64,000 nt of DNA from Myroides profundi. GTDB taxonomy: Bacteria; Bacteroidota; Bacteroidia; Flavobacteriales; Flavobacteriaceae. The notes beneath the pieces were generated by a model. It did not search any database. It was not told the DNA's origin and worked only from the letters and a program-made list of their open reading frames with translations. The stretch spans positions 62,001-126,000 of the forward strand of contig NZ_CP010817.1 of assembly GCF_000833025.1 (NCBI RefSeq), written 5' to 3'. Position numbers and translations under genes: made by a program. Positions 24,864 through 34,166 of this stretch are shown piece after piece. The number at the start of each line of letters is the position of its first letter. The first letter of the stretch is position 1.

Positions 24864-26339
24864 ATGCGTAAGTTGTTTGTTTTTTTAGAAAAGAAAAGAT
24901 TGTCTCGAAGCAATGATAAGACCATGAATACGATATTGGTTGTCTTTAAGTGGATAGCGATAGTGTATTTTGGTTTACTGTTTTTGGTAATGGGGATGAG
25001 TGGATTCTTTATTATCGAAGATATGAATCTAGGTATGGGATCACCTATACAGGTGATTAGTAGATTTTGGATGTATTATATGGTGATGGAGATGTTTATG
25101 AGGTTTACACTTCAGAAGTTGCCTACTGCTACTATAAAACCATTGCTCGTACTGCCTTTCCCTAAGATTAAGATCGTAAACTTCTATATAGGAAGTTCAT
25201 TCATCAGTGCGTTTAACTTTATTCAGTTACTATTTATTCTTCCATTTGCGATAGTTAGTATGGTACAGGGATATTCTGTTCTAGGAGTGATTGCTTGGAT
25301 GATAGCTGTCTATTTATGTGTGTGTACGATGCACTTTGTCAATATACTGATAGAGTCTTATAAATCTGTTTTTATAGCTGTTATAGTCGTATTCGGCTTA
25401 TTAGCTGCGATTCAGTATTACCAATTATTTGACAGCACTTTATACACACAGCACTTGTTGTATAGTGTGTATGAATATCCTGCATTAGTATTAGTCTACG
25501 GTGGAGTGTTATGGTTAGCTATTAAGATGACAGTGCATTACTACGCTAAGAATATGTATATGGATGATCTGCTAAAGGTCAAGGTAGAAGTAGCGACTAC
25601 ACGTGAGATGAAATGGTTAGATGGATTTGGAACGTATGCTTCTTTTCTTAAGAATGATTTGCGACTAATCACTCGTAATAAAAGAGCACGCACAACAGTA
25701 TTAATGAGTGTATTATTTATGTTCTACGGATTCCTTATACTTCGCCCAACAGAAATGGGAGGGTATCCGACCTTTATGCTAATCTTCGTTGCCTTCTTTG
25801 TATCAGGTGGTTTCCTAATGATGTTTGGACAGTATGTGCCTAGTTGGGATTCTTCTTATTACTCTTTTATGATGACTCAGAATATCACGTATAAGAATTA
25901 TTTAAAGTCTAAATGGTTAATTATTGCATTGGGAACTGGTGTGTCTATGTTGGCGGCGGTATTGTATATCTGGACGAGTATGGATCTAGTGTATTTGATC
26001 ATTGCGAATGGAGTGTTTAATATTGGTATTAATGGTTATATCGTATTATGGGGAGGTGCTTATCTAAAAAGCCCTGTAGATCTAACAGCGAACAAGAATG
26101 TGTTTGCAGATAAGAATGCATTTAATCTAAGGGTAATGCTGATCTCGCTACCGAAGCTCTTTTTGCCTATTCTAATCTATTATATCGGCTTTTGGGTATA
26201 TGGTTTTTGGGGAGGATTCACCTTGTTAACCGGAATAGGGATCATAGGCATGTTCTTCCAAAATCAGGCGTTTAAGTACATAGAGAAAATTTATAAACAA
26301 GAAAAATATAGCACAATAGAGGCTTTTAAATCTAAGTAA
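24864..26339 (+). CDS. DUF5687 ABC transporter membrane subunit
   Basis: A 491-aa protein with about 10-12 predicted membrane helices and the start MRKLFVFLEKKRLSRSND. It resembles the DUF5687 permease family of Bacteroidota, which is found beside a single ABC ATPase. Between helices lie FLKNDLRLITRNKRARTT, a conserved cytoplasmic patch that could contact the ATPase, and GQYVPSWDSSYYSFMMTQNI. The ATPase starts one base after its stop, so the two form one exporter-type unit. The cargo is unknown. Confidence 0.8.
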   Translation: MRKLFVFLEKKRLSRSNDKTMNTILVVFKWIAIVYFGLLFLVMGMSGFFIIEDMNLGMGSPIQVISRFWMYYMVMEMFMRFTLQKLPTATIKPLLVLPFPKIKIVNFYIGSSFISAFNFIQLLFILPFAIVSMVQGYSVLGVIAWMIAVYLCVCTMHFVNILIESYKSVFIAVIVVFGLLAAIQYYQLFDSTLYTQHLLYSVYEYPALVLVYGGVLWLAIKMTVHYYAKNMYMDDLLKVKVEVATTREMKWLDGFGTYASFLKNDLRLITRNKRARTTVLMSVLFMFYGFLILRPTEMGGYPTFMLIFVAFFVSGGFLMMFGQYVPSWDSSYYSFMMTQNITYKNYLKSKWLIIALGTGVSMLAAVLYIWTSMDLVYLIIANGVFNIGINGYIVLWGGAYLKSPVDLTANKNVFADKNAFNLRVMLISLPKLFLPILIYYIGFWVYGFWGGFTLLTGIGIIGMFFQNQAFKYIEKIYKQEKYSTIEAFKSK

Positions 26340-26340
26340 T

Positions 26341-27036
26341 ATGATAGTAGTAAATAATTTAGTAAAGTCTTATGGTCAACAGACTGTTTTAAATATACCT
26401 AGTTTAGAAATAACAAAAGGACAAAGTGTTGGATTGGTTGGGAATAATGGAGCTGGTAAAACGACCTTTTTTAGCCTTCTATTAGATCTAATCAAGCCTA
26501 CTCAAGGGAGCATTTCTAATAAAGGGAATGTAGTTAGTGAAAATGAGGAATGGAAAAAGTATACAGGATCATTCTTTGATGATTCTTTTTTAATCGGGTA
26601 TTTGACACCTGAAGAATATTTTTATTTCGTTGGTGAACTGAGAGGGATGTCTCGTACAGATATAGAAAGTTATTTAAACGAATATGTGAGTTTCTTCAAT
26701 GGAGAAGTGCTGAATCAACGTAAATATTTGCGTGATTTCTCTAAAGGTAATCAAAAGAAGGTAGGTATTATAGCAGCTTTTATGGGAAAACCAGAGTTAG
26801 TTATCTTAGACGAACCGTTTGCTAATCTGGATCCGACTACACAGTTGAGATTAAAAGAATTGGTAAAACAAAAGATGAAAGATAGAGAGATCACAATTAT
26901 TATATCAAGTCATGATCTTCAACATACTTATGAGGTGTCTGATCGTGTGATCGCCTTAGAAAAAGGACAAATCATGAAAGATGTCTTGACTCAGGATATC
27001 ACGTTTGATGCATTAGAAGAGTTCTTTCAGGTATGA
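26341..27036 (+). CDS. ABC transporter ATP-binding protein
   Basis: A 231-aa ABC ATPase paired with the DUF5687 permease. Walker A is GNNGAGKT (about 35-42), the signature is a degenerate DFSKGNQKK in place of LSGGQ, Walker B is LVILDEPFANLDP and the H-loop is SSHD. The degenerate signature is common in exporters of the ABC-2/Nod type. It ends a two-gene operon before a 720-base gap. Confidence 0.92.
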   Translation: MIVVNNLVKSYGQQTVLNIPSLEITKGQSVGLVGNNGAGKTTFFSLLLDLIKPTQGSISNKGNVVSENEEWKKYTGSFFDDSFLIGYLTPEEYFYFVGELRGMSRTDIESYLNEYVSFFNGEVLNQRKYLRDFSKGNQKKVGIIAAFMGKPELVILDEPFANLDPTTQLRLKELVKQKMKDREITIIISSHDLQHTYEVSDRVIALEKGQIMKDVLTQDITFDALEEFFQV

Positions 27037-27192
27037 TAGAATGCATTTCTTTTTCGTCTCAGTTTGATTAAAATGAAATAATACATTATGGTATAATGAC
27101 ATTGTTTTAGATTGGGATGATTAGGTTAAAATAAAGATAGAAATATTAATAGATGCGCTTCGATTTCGTTATGGATGTATGAGAGAAGAGCG

Positions 27193-27313
27193 TTTCGCTT
27201 GCACTTCTTAGGGGATTGCTAGGAGTTTTCTAGGGGTTTTCTTGCCTAGAAGGTGCTTTTCTCGAAGAAAGGTGCAAGAAACCCTCAAGCAATCCCCTAG
27301 TAAATCAGTATCA
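27193..27313. repeat. 11-bp-phased inverted element
   Basis: TAGGGG (27209), TAGGAG (27220), TAGGGG (27231) and TTGCCT (27242) are spaced exactly 11 bases with five-base spacers ATTGC, TTTTC, TTTTC. In the same phase CAAGAA (27275), CAAGCA (27286) and CTAGTA (27297) follow. Two long-range helices are possible: TAGGGGATTGCT (27209-27220) with AGCAATCCCCTA (27288-27299), 12 bp perfect; and 27232-27245 with 27274-27285 (two bulges). No coding content or target duplication is seen. Confidence 0.65.
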
Positions 27314-27450
27314 AGCTACTTTTGGTTTATAAATAGACACTGATAAAGACTAGATTTATTTTGGGGTTGTTTTGCTTTTTTGTGAATTCAAAAAGCTCAT
27401 TAATAATCGAACGAAAAAGAAGAATATTACTTAATTGGTTAGTTAGCGGG

Positions 27451-27481
27451 ACTCTAGTAAATATATTTTGCTAGAGTTTTG
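27451..27481 (+). terminator. hairpin with T tail in the gap
   Basis: ACTCTAG (27451-27457) against CTAGAGT (27471-27477) followed by TTTTGTG. It ends no known gene; it could terminate a transcript of the phased element upstream. Confidence 0.45.
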
Positions 27482-27755
27482 TGTTTATAGCTATAACCTA
27501 AGATTCCATAAAAGTAGAATAATAGAAAATATAGGATATTGTGAATGTTTTAGTGATATGAGGTTAGATTTCTATAGGATGCTATAAATTGACTGAGATA
27601 TTGCGATAAGTAGTGTAAATTACTTTTATAGGTTTTGTTTCTGTAGAACTTTAAAAACTTTTAAAATACTGTAGAAGTATTACTAAAAGTAATGTATTTT
27701 TACGTTTTGTTATATACTAAAATAGTGAATTTGTAGTTTTTAAGTAAAGCTCATT

Positions 27756-30407
27756 GTGTTGAATACTCGTTTTAAATATCTGATTTTTTTAGTTTTACTT
27801 CTTTTGGGAGCGGCTTGTTCTGTAAAGAAAGATAAGTTATTGAATAGAGGGTATCACGCGATGACTACTCGGTATAATATTCTATATAACGGAGAATTGG
27901 CTTATGATGAGGCTTTAATTTCTTTAAAAAAGGATTATTACGATGACTTTTGGGAGATACTTCCTGTAGAGCGCATCGACATTAAAATAGACTCTACACG
28001 TGAGTTTGACAGAGGTAGATCACTAGAGTCTAAAAAAGGATCTATTCTAGAAAATGTGCAAGTAGATGGAGCTAATGTTACAGGAGAAGAAGAGCAAGGA
28101 GAGGTAGGATTTAGACGAGCTGAAGACAAGGCTGCTAAGGCCATTCAGAAGCACTCTATGTACATAAAAGGGCGTGAGCGCAACTTCCAGATCGATGATG
28201 CTTATCTGATGTTAGGACAGGCTAGATACTATGATGGACGTTTTGTACCTGCGCTAGAGGCTTTTAATTATATTCTGTATAAGTACCCAGATGGGAGCTT
28301 AATAAATGATGCGATCATCTGGCGTGAGAAATCTAATGTGCGCCTTACTTATGATGATATTGCGATTAAAAATTTAAATGAATTTCTTCGAGATAAAAAA
28401 GATAAACTAAGGAAGCAGCAGGTAGCAGATGCGAATGCTACGCTTACTCAGGCTTATATCAATATAGAGGAATATGCTTCTGCTATACCGCCTCTAAAGA
28501 TCGCTATAGAACACACTAAGGATAAGGAGGAGTATGCACGTTATACGTTTATCCTTGGGCAGCTATATGCTAAGTTAGGCAAGGAGATGGAAGCGAATGA
28601 GGCTTTCGGTATTGTAATCGATATGAATCGAAAGAGCCCTCGATCTTATGTGATACAGTCTCATGCGCAGCAGTTTGGTCTGAAGCCTACTCAGGCTAAA
28701 GATTCGGTAGCATTTTTAAAGAAGTATAAAAGATTAATTAGAGATAGAGAGAACAGAGATTACTTAGATGTATTACATCGTCAGGTGGGACTGTTCTACG
28801 AGGGTAGTGGCAATACAAAAGAGGCATTAAAATCGCTAAAAAGAGCTGTTAAGTTAAGTAAAGGAGATAAGCAGTTAAAGTCTAAAAACTACTTGAGTAT
28901 AGCCGAGATTTACTTTAATGAGGCTGGTTATGCGTTGGCTGGTCAGTATTATGACAGTGTATTATCTATCATGCCTGCTAAGGCTAAAGAGCGCTTTAGA
29001 ATCACTAAGAGACGTGATGCATTAAGAGATGTGGTGAAATATGAGAGAGTCGCTCATGTGAATGATAGTGTACTTCGATTAGTAGCGATGAGTGAAAATC
29101 AACGTATTGCTTATTTTCAGAAATATGTAGATGAGCTAAGAAAAGAAGACTTTAGAAAACTACAGGCAACACTTAAAAAGCAAAAAGGAGGGAATCAGAA
29201 TTATTTTAATATGGCTACTTTCGGTGATGCTATAGATGTGGCTTTTGGTACAAATAATCAACAGACAGGAGGCAGTTCTACATTCTACTTCTACTCAACT
29301 CAAGCCGCTGCTTTTGGAAAGACAGAGTTTAGAAGAAAGTGGGGAAATAGACCTTCAGTGGATAACTGGAGATGGGCGAGTGATATACAAGAAGCACAGA
29401 ATAATGCTGTAGTGGAGGAACAAGCCGCTCAGAATGCAAATCAGGATAATAGTACTGAGCAGTTTAACGATACTAGATATGATATCAATAGCTATATTTC
29501 GAAAATTCCAAGTGATGAAAAAGAAATAGCGTCTATCAAGAAGGATAGAGACTTTGCTTATTTCCAACTGGGATCTATGTATGCAGATCGATTTAAGAAA
29601 TATGATTTAGCGAGTAAGCGATTAGAGTCATTATTGACCTTTGACCCTGCCGAGAGATTGATTCTGCCGAGTATGTATAAGCTCTATAAGATATACTTAG
29701 AGATAGATATGGCTAAGGCAATAGCGATGAAGGATAGAATAATTAATCTATATCCTAATTCTAGATATGCCAAGTTATTACAGAATATGTCTATGGATAA
29801 GATCGATGACTTATCACCAGAGCAGATTTATGGACAGGCGTATAAGGTGTATGCAGATGGTACAGATTATAATAATGCATTGCGAACTATAGATAGTGCT
29901 CTAGAGCGATTCGATGATGAAGGCTATGTGAGCAAACTAGAGTTGTTAAAAGCTCATGTGATTGGGCGATTAAAAGGGCTAGAAGCCTATAAAGAAGCAT
30001 TGAACTTTGTGGCTCTGACCTATAGCTCTTCTCGTGAAGGAAGAGAAGCAGAGGAGTTGTTAAAGACAACAATCCCAATGTTAGAAGCTAGGGAGTTCTC
30101 AAGTGGAGATTCAAAGAATTGGAAAGTAGTGTTGCTAGTACAAGACAAGGACTCAGGCGCTAATCAAATGGTTAGTCGTAGTTTTATACAGTTTGCAACA
30201 GCTAATAGCAGTAAAGGGATTAAGTACTCAGAGGATCCTTATATCGGTGTAGGAGAGTTCTTTGTATTACATGGATTTAAGAATAAAGAGGAAGCAGAGC
30301 AGGCTGCTAGAAGTGTAAACAGCAACGCTGTTACTATAAGTGCAGATAATTATATTATCGTTCAGATTAAGAAGAATTGGGAGAAGTATATAGCTCCATC
30401 AGAATAA
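27756..30407 (+). CDS. sprE: type IX secretion lipoprotein SprE/PorW
   Basis: An 883-aa lipoprotein needed for gliding and type IX secretion in relatives, where it is thought to link the secretion ring to the motor. The GTG start gives MLNTRFKYLIFL and the lipobox LGAAC (Cys21). The block LNRGYHAMTTRYNILYNGEL after it is typical of the family. Residues about 130-480 and 600-790 form TPR-like helices (LMLGQARYYDGRFVPALEAF). The last 80 residues (FFVLHGFKNKEEAEQAARSV) form a SPOR-like alpha/beta tail. A bactofilin gene follows after 23 bases. Confidence 0.87.
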   Translation: MLNTRFKYLIFLVLLLLGAACSVKKDKLLNRGYHAMTTRYNILYNGELAYDEALISLKKDYYDDFWEILPVERIDIKIDSTREFDRGRSLESKKGSILENVQVDGANVTGEEEQGEVGFRRAEDKAAKAIQKHSMYIKGRERNFQIDDAYLMLGQARYYDGRFVPALEAFNYILYKYPDGSLINDAIIWREKSNVRLTYDDIAIKNLNEFLRDKKDKLRKQQVADANATLTQAYINIEEYASAIPPLKIAIEHTKDKEEYARYTFILGQLYAKLGKEMEANEAFGIVIDMNRKSPRSYVIQSHAQQFGLKPTQAKDSVAFLKKYKRLIRDRENRDYLDVLHRQVGLFYEGSGNTKEALKSLKRAVKLSKGDKQLKSKNYLSIAEIYFNEAGYALAGQYYDSVLSIMPAKAKERFRITKRRDALRDVVKYERVAHVNDSVLRLVAMSENQRIAYFQKYVDELRKEDFRKLQATLKKQKGGNQNYFNMATFGDAIDVAFGTNNQQTGGSSTFYFYSTQAAAFGKTEFRRKWGNRPSVDNWRWASDIQEAQNNAVVEEQAAQNANQDNSTEQFNDTRYDINSYISKIPSDEKEIASIKKDRDFAYFQLGSMYADRFKKYDLASKRLESLLTFDPAERLILPSMYKLYKIYLEIDMAKAIAMKDRIINLYPNSRYAKLLQNMSMDKIDDLSPEQIYGQAYKVYADGTDYNNALRTIDSALERFDDEGYVSKLELLKAHVIGRLKGLEAYKEALNFVALTYSSSREGREAEELLKTTIPMLEAREFSSGDSKNWKVVLLVQDKDSGANQMVSRSFIQFATANSSKGIKYSEDPYIGVGEFFVLHGFKNKEEAEQAARSVNSNAVTISADNYIIVQIKKNWEKYIAPSE

Positions 30408-30430
30408 GGTTGAAAAAAAGTAAAGAAATT

Positions 30431-30826
30431 ATGTTCCAAAAAACGAAAAATGACGGGTCTATAGATCATTTAGGTAAGACAAATAGAATTATTGAGGCTA
30501 CAACAATTAAGGGTGATATTGAGGCAGTTACAGACTTGCGCCTAGACGGAATCTTACATGGAAACTTAAAGGTTAAAGGAAGAGTAGTAGTAGGACCTCA
30601 AGCCCAAATCATAGGAAATGTGGAGTGTGAAAATGCGGATATAGAAGGCCTAGTAGAAGGTGTTCTGAAGGTAAAAGATTTACTGCATATCAAGGAGACT
30701 GCAGAGGTAAAAGGAGATTTATTAGTAGGTAGACTTTCGGTAGTACCAGGGGCTAAGATTCAAGTGAAATGCGATATGGCTATAGCAGGAAGCGGAGAGC
30801 AAGGTTCAGGTAAGAAAGGAAAATAA
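30431..30826 (+). CDS. bactofilin, polymer-forming cytoskeletal protein
   Basis: A 131-aa bactofilin: a short N-terminal tail then a beta-helix (about 25-115) with the family pattern of turns (TTIKGDIEAVTDLRLDGILH, KVKGRVVVGPQAQIIGNVEC, ADIEGLVEGVLKVKDLL), ending in a Gly/Ser/Lys tail. Bactofilins self-assemble without nucleotide into filaments at the inner membrane. The Met at 30431 is chosen; an earlier one would overlap sprE. It lies between sprE and the ATP synthase genes, 6 bases before atpZ. Confidence 0.93.
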   Translation: MFQKTKNDGSIDHLGKTNRIIEATTIKGDIEAVTDLRLDGILHGNLKVKGRVVVGPQAQIIGNVECENADIEGLVEGVLKVKDLLHIKETAEVKGDLLVGRLSVVPGAKIQVKCDMAIAGSGEQGSGKKGK

Positions 30827-30832
30827 TTAGAA

Positions 30833-31048
30833 GTGAAAAAAAATTCAGGCCCAAACCGTTGGTTAAATTTAATTAATATCCCTATTCAGATGGGGGTAAC
30901 TATTTACTTGTTTCACTTGTTAGGTACTTGGTTAGATGAAAAATATAATTTAGTTGACGGATTAGCAAATAAAATTTGTACGTTAATTGGAGTAGGATTA
31001 GCTTTGTACCAAGTTATAAAACAAGTAAATCAATTAAATAAAGATTAA
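30833..31048 (+). CDS. atpZ: AtpZ/AtpI-type ATP synthase-associated protein
   Basis: A 71-aa protein with GTG start and two membrane helices (about 17-33 and 46-63). The pattern NRWLNLINIPIQMGVTIYLF, GTWLDEKYN, then IGVGLALYQVIKQ is that of AtpZ/AtpI, small proteins that help assemble the c ring or carry Mg2+/Ca2+. Its stop overlaps the next start by one base (TTAATGG). Confidence 0.85.
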   Translation: MKKNSGPNRWLNLINIPIQMGVTIYLFHLLGTWLDEKYNLVDGLANKICTLIGVGLALYQVIKQVNQLNKD

Positions 31049-31446
31049 TGGATAAGGAAACAGTAAGTTTAAGTTTAAAACTTTTTGGGGTTTTAGCAGT
31101 TATATTTGCAATTCATTTTGCACTTTTTACATATACTGATTTTGGTCAGTCATTTGTAGAATTAGGTTATTCATTAGCGGGTTTTTATGGCTTTGAATTT
31201 ATTTTTTCTATAGGAATGTTATTTGCTATGCAAGGAATAAAAACAAGTATGCCTAACAGTTTAGGATATGTGTTTTTAGGCTTTATTACAGTTAGGTTAT
31301 TGGCTAGTTACCTGTTTGTAAGAGAAGGATTAGATAGCGAGAATGTTGATGAACTATTTAAGTATAATTTTCTGTTAGTTGTCTTGATTTATCTAGGTGG
31401 AGATGCTTTTATTGCATATCGTATTTTAAATAAGAAGGTTAGTTAA
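31048..31446 (+). CDS. four-helix membrane protein of the ATP synthase locus
   Basis: A 132-aa protein with four predicted helices (about 8-27, 40-62, 72-88 and 106-125). It is coupled to atpZ by a one-base overlap. Its position, between atpZ and atpB, is where flavobacteria carry a small DUF6168-like protein (recalled, not searched). It may correspond functionally to AtpI, but no specific motif proves it. Confidence 0.7.
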   Translation: MDKETVSLSLKLFGVLAVIFAIHFALFTYTDFGQSFVELGYSLAGFYGFEFIFSIGMLFAMQGIKTSMPNSLGYVFLGFITVRLLASYLFVREGLDSENVDELFKYNFLLVVLIYLGGDAFIAYRILNKKVS

Positions 31447-31502
31447 CAAAAAGATAATAAAAAAAAGTTTCGCAAGAAAGTATGAAAGTCTAAGATTTAT
31501 TG

Positions 31503-31510
31503 TACTTTTG
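31503..31510 (+). promoter_or_regulatory. TAnnTTTG promoter box of atpB
   Basis: TACTTTTG, 41 bases upstream of the atpB ATG. It suggests that atpBEFHAG can be transcribed apart from sprE-bactofilin-atpZ. Confidence 0.55.
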
Positions 31511-31551
31511 CACAAAATTTTAAGAACCATAAATATTCAAGAAGTTAAGGT

Positions 31552-32730
31552 ATGGTGACTCTGAAGAAATCACTGAATTTATTAGCAGCTGTAATTTTTA
31601 CAGCATCGTCGGTATTTTCGTACGCACAAAGTAATGCTCAGAAGCTTGAAGAATCTATTCAAGAAACAGAGCAGTCAATTGAAGAAACAATCGCTGCTGT
31701 AGAAGGTACAGAGCATGTAGAAGGTGAAAAAACACAAGCTGAAAAAGTGCAAGATCACATCACGCACCACTTAGCAGATGATTACTCTTTCATTTTCTTC
31801 TCAGACGAGGCTACTGGTAAACACTATGGGTTTCCGTTGCCAGTTATTTTAATAGACAATGGTCTTAAAGTATTTATGTCATCAGAATTTGACTACGGTA
31901 ACAAAGTAGTTGAAAAAGACGGACAACACTACAAGTTATATCACAGTAAGATATACAAAACTGATGCAGCTGGTACTATCGAGTACGATGCTGAGCATCA
32001 TCCTACAAATGAGAAGCCATTAGATTTTTCCATCACTAAAAATGTGGCATCATTATTATTTACTACAGTATTAATCTTCCTTATGTTCTTAAGCTTAGCT
32101 AAGACATACAAAAAAGGACCGAACAACTTGCCTAAAGGTTTTGCAAGAGCTTTAGAACCAATGGTACTTTATGTTCGTGATGAAATGGCTATTCCAAATA
32201 TCGGAAAAGACAAATACAAAAAGTTCATGCCATACTTACTGTCAGTATTCTTTTTAATTTTCTTATTGAACTTATTAGGATTGACTCCACTAGGATTCAA
32301 CGTTACAGGAAGTATTTCGGTAACTGCGTGTTTGGCAATCTTTACATTCATAATTACACAGTTCTCTGCTAACAAGGATTATTGGAAGCACATGTTCTGG
32401 ATGCCAGGTGTACCAGCGCCAATGAAATTAATGTTAGCACCTATTGAAGTATTAGGAGCATTAATTAAACCATTCTCATTGATGGTTCGTTTATTCGCTA
32501 ACATTACAGCAGGTCACTCAGTAGTATTTGGACTTATCGCTATTATCTTCGTGATGAAAGAAGCTTTAGGTACTGCTGGAGCAGTAGGGATAGGATTCTT
32601 CTTATCAACGTTCTTAGTTGTATTAGAGATCTTAGTTGCTTTCTTACAAGCGTTCATCTTTACAATGTTATCTTCATTGTTTATCGGAATGGCTGTAGCA
32701 GAGCACGAACATGATGAGGCTCATCATTAA
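31552..32730 (+). CDS. atpB: ATP synthase F0 subunit a
   Basis: Proton channel half of F0. The 392-aa protein is longer than the E. coli one because of a Bacteroidota-type N-terminal signal-like segment (about 5-26) and a Glu-rich periplasmic extension up to about residue 150. The membrane core has five or six helices, with the essential Arg in LMVRLFANITAGHSVV and the Gln-containing FLQAFIFTMLSSLFIGMAV. It ends in a His/Glu-rich tail. The first subunit of the atpBEFHAG operon. Confidence 0.95.
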   Translation: MVTLKKSLNLLAAVIFTASSVFSYAQSNAQKLEESIQETEQSIEETIAAVEGTEHVEGEKTQAEKVQDHITHHLADDYSFIFFSDEATGKHYGFPLPVILIDNGLKVFMSSEFDYGNKVVEKDGQHYKLYHSKIYKTDAAGTIEYDAEHHPTNEKPLDFSITKNVASLLFTTVLIFLMFLSLAKTYKKGPNNLPKGFARALEPMVLYVRDEMAIPNIGKDKYKKFMPYLLSVFFLIFLLNLLGLTPLGFNVTGSISVTACLAIFTFIITQFSANKDYWKHMFWMPGVPAPMKLMLAPIEVLGALIKPFSLMVRLFANITAGHSVVFGLIAIIFVMKEALGTAGAVGIGFFLSTFLVVLEILVAFLQAFIFTMLSSLFIGMAVAEHEHDEAHH

Positions 32731-32770
32731 TAGAATTAAATTAGAATAAAAATAAAATTTGTTTAATTAA

Positions 32771-32980
<210 letters not shown>

Positions 32981-32997
32981 TCCAAGACAAGTAAAAG

Positions 32998-33030
32998 AGT
33001 TTATCTGTAACGGTTGGTTGCAGATAAACT
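32998..33030 (+). promoter_or_regulatory. intercistronic hairpin, atpE-atpF spacer
   Basis: AGTTTATCTG against CAGATAAACT, 10 bp perfect, loop 13, no T run. Could slow exonucleases or cause partial termination after atpE. Confidence 0.5.
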
Positions 33031-33074
33031 TCTTAATTAAACAACATAGGTATTAAAAAGTATAATTTTAGATA

Positions 33075-33575
33075 ATGGATAAATTAATTAACGATTTCGG
33101 TTTTGGATTATTTTTCTGGCAGTTCATCATTTTATTGGTGATTGTATTCATCCTAGGAAAATTTGCATGGAAACCAATTGTAAATGCTTTAGAGGCTCGT
33201 GAAGAGGGTATCGCTGATGCATTAGCAGCTGCTGAAAATGCTAAAAGAGAAATGGCTAATTTAAAAGCTGATAACGAGAAATTATTGGCAGAAGCTCGTG
33301 CTGAGCGTGATGCTTTAATTAAAGAAGCTCGTGAGATTAAAGAAAAAATGTTAGCTGACGCTAAAACTGAAGGTGAAGCTGTAGGAGCAAAAATGATTGC
33401 TCAAGCAAAAGCTGCTATCGAAAGTGAAAGAGCTACTGCTATCGTTGAGTTAAAAACTCAAGTTTCTTCTATTTCTATTGAAATTGCTGAGAAATTATTA
33501 AAAGAACAATTAGCTAACACTGAAGCTCAATCTAAATTGGTTGAGAAGATGTTAGACGAAGTTAAATTAAACTAA
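33075..33575 (+). CDS. atpF: ATP synthase F0 subunit b
   Basis: Peripheral stalk subunit, 166 aa: an N-terminal membrane helix (FFWQFIILLVIVFILGKFAW, about 13-32), then a long Ala/Glu/Lys-rich coiled coil to the C-terminus. It is followed by atpH after 13 bases. Confidence 0.96.
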   Translation: MDKLINDFGFGLFFWQFIILLVIVFILGKFAWKPIVNALEAREEGIADALAAAENAKREMANLKADNEKLLAEARAERDALIKEAREIKEKMLADAKTEGEAVGAKMIAQAKAAIESERATAIVELKTQVSSISIEIAEKLLKEQLANTEAQSKLVEKMLDEVKLN

Positions 33576-33588
33576 TAAAAGGATCATT

Positions 33589-34125
33589 ATGGTAAGCACT
33601 AGAGCAGCTGCAAGATATGCAAAAGCAATGCTAGAAGTTTCTGGTCAAAAAGGAAATGCTGAGGCTATTAATAGCGATATGATCTTGATCTCTGAATCAG
33701 TATCTCAAAGTGAAGACTTAAAAGTGTTTTTAACTAATCCTATCGTGAGTGGTGAGATTAAATTAAATGCTTTGTTAGAAGTATTCGCTAATGTTGATCA
33801 AAGTACTAAAGAATTGTTTAAAGTGCTTAAAGCGAACAATAGATTTGAAATCTTAGGTGTAATCGCTTTACAGTTTCAAGAGCAATACGAAGCTTTGAAA
33901 GGTATAGAGAGAGTTGTAGTTACTACGGCTGTTCCAATGGATGCCGCTTTAGAGAGTAAAGTTTTATCTAAAGTTCAAAGTTTAGCTCCTGGAAAACAAA
34001 TTGTTATTTCAAATATAGTAGATGCTTCTATCTTAGGAGGATTTATCTTGAAAATGGGAGATAAACAGTACAATGCTTCAATAGCGAATCAATTACAAGT
34101 TTTAAAAAGAGAATTAACTAATTAA
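33589..34125 (+). CDS. atpH: ATP synthase F1 subunit delta
   Basis: Connects the stalk to the top of F1. The 178-aa protein has the start STRAAARYAKAMLEV, an all-helical N-terminal domain (about 1-105) and the C-terminal GIERVVVTTAVPM and VDASILGGFILKMGDKQYNA, which are diagnostic for the OSCP/delta family. Confidence 0.95.
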   Translation: MVSTRAAARYAKAMLEVSGQKGNAEAINSDMILISESVSQSEDLKVFLTNPIVSGEIKLNALLEVFANVDQSTKELFKVLKANNRFEILGVIALQFQEQYEALKGIERVVVTTAVPMDAALESKVLSKVQSLAPGKQIVISNIVDASILGGFILKMGDKQYNASIANQLQVLKRELTN

Positions 34126-34135
34126 AAAATCACCG

Positions 34136-34149
34136 CACGAATGTTCGTG
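34136..34149 (+). promoter_or_regulatory. intercistronic hairpin, atpH-atpA spacer
   Basis: CACGAA-TG-TTCGTG, 6 bp, no T run; 18 bases before the atpA start. Confidence 0.35.
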
Positions 34150-34166
34150 TATAAACATAGATAAAA

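Larger units (their letters stand above)
27037..27755. other. 719-base gap upstream of sprE
   Basis: No coding frame supported. It contains the 11-bp-phased inverted element (27193-27313), a 7-bp hairpin with T tail (27451-27481) and about 270 AT-rich bases before sprE. No exact TAnnTTTG box was found near sprE; TACGTTTTG near 27699 is one base too long. Confidence 0.6.

Noticed and set aside
27193..27313. Considered as a MITE or remnant of an insertion sequence
   Set aside because: No flanking target duplication, no terminal repeats at the edges and no transposase fragment; the 11-bp phasing describes it better.
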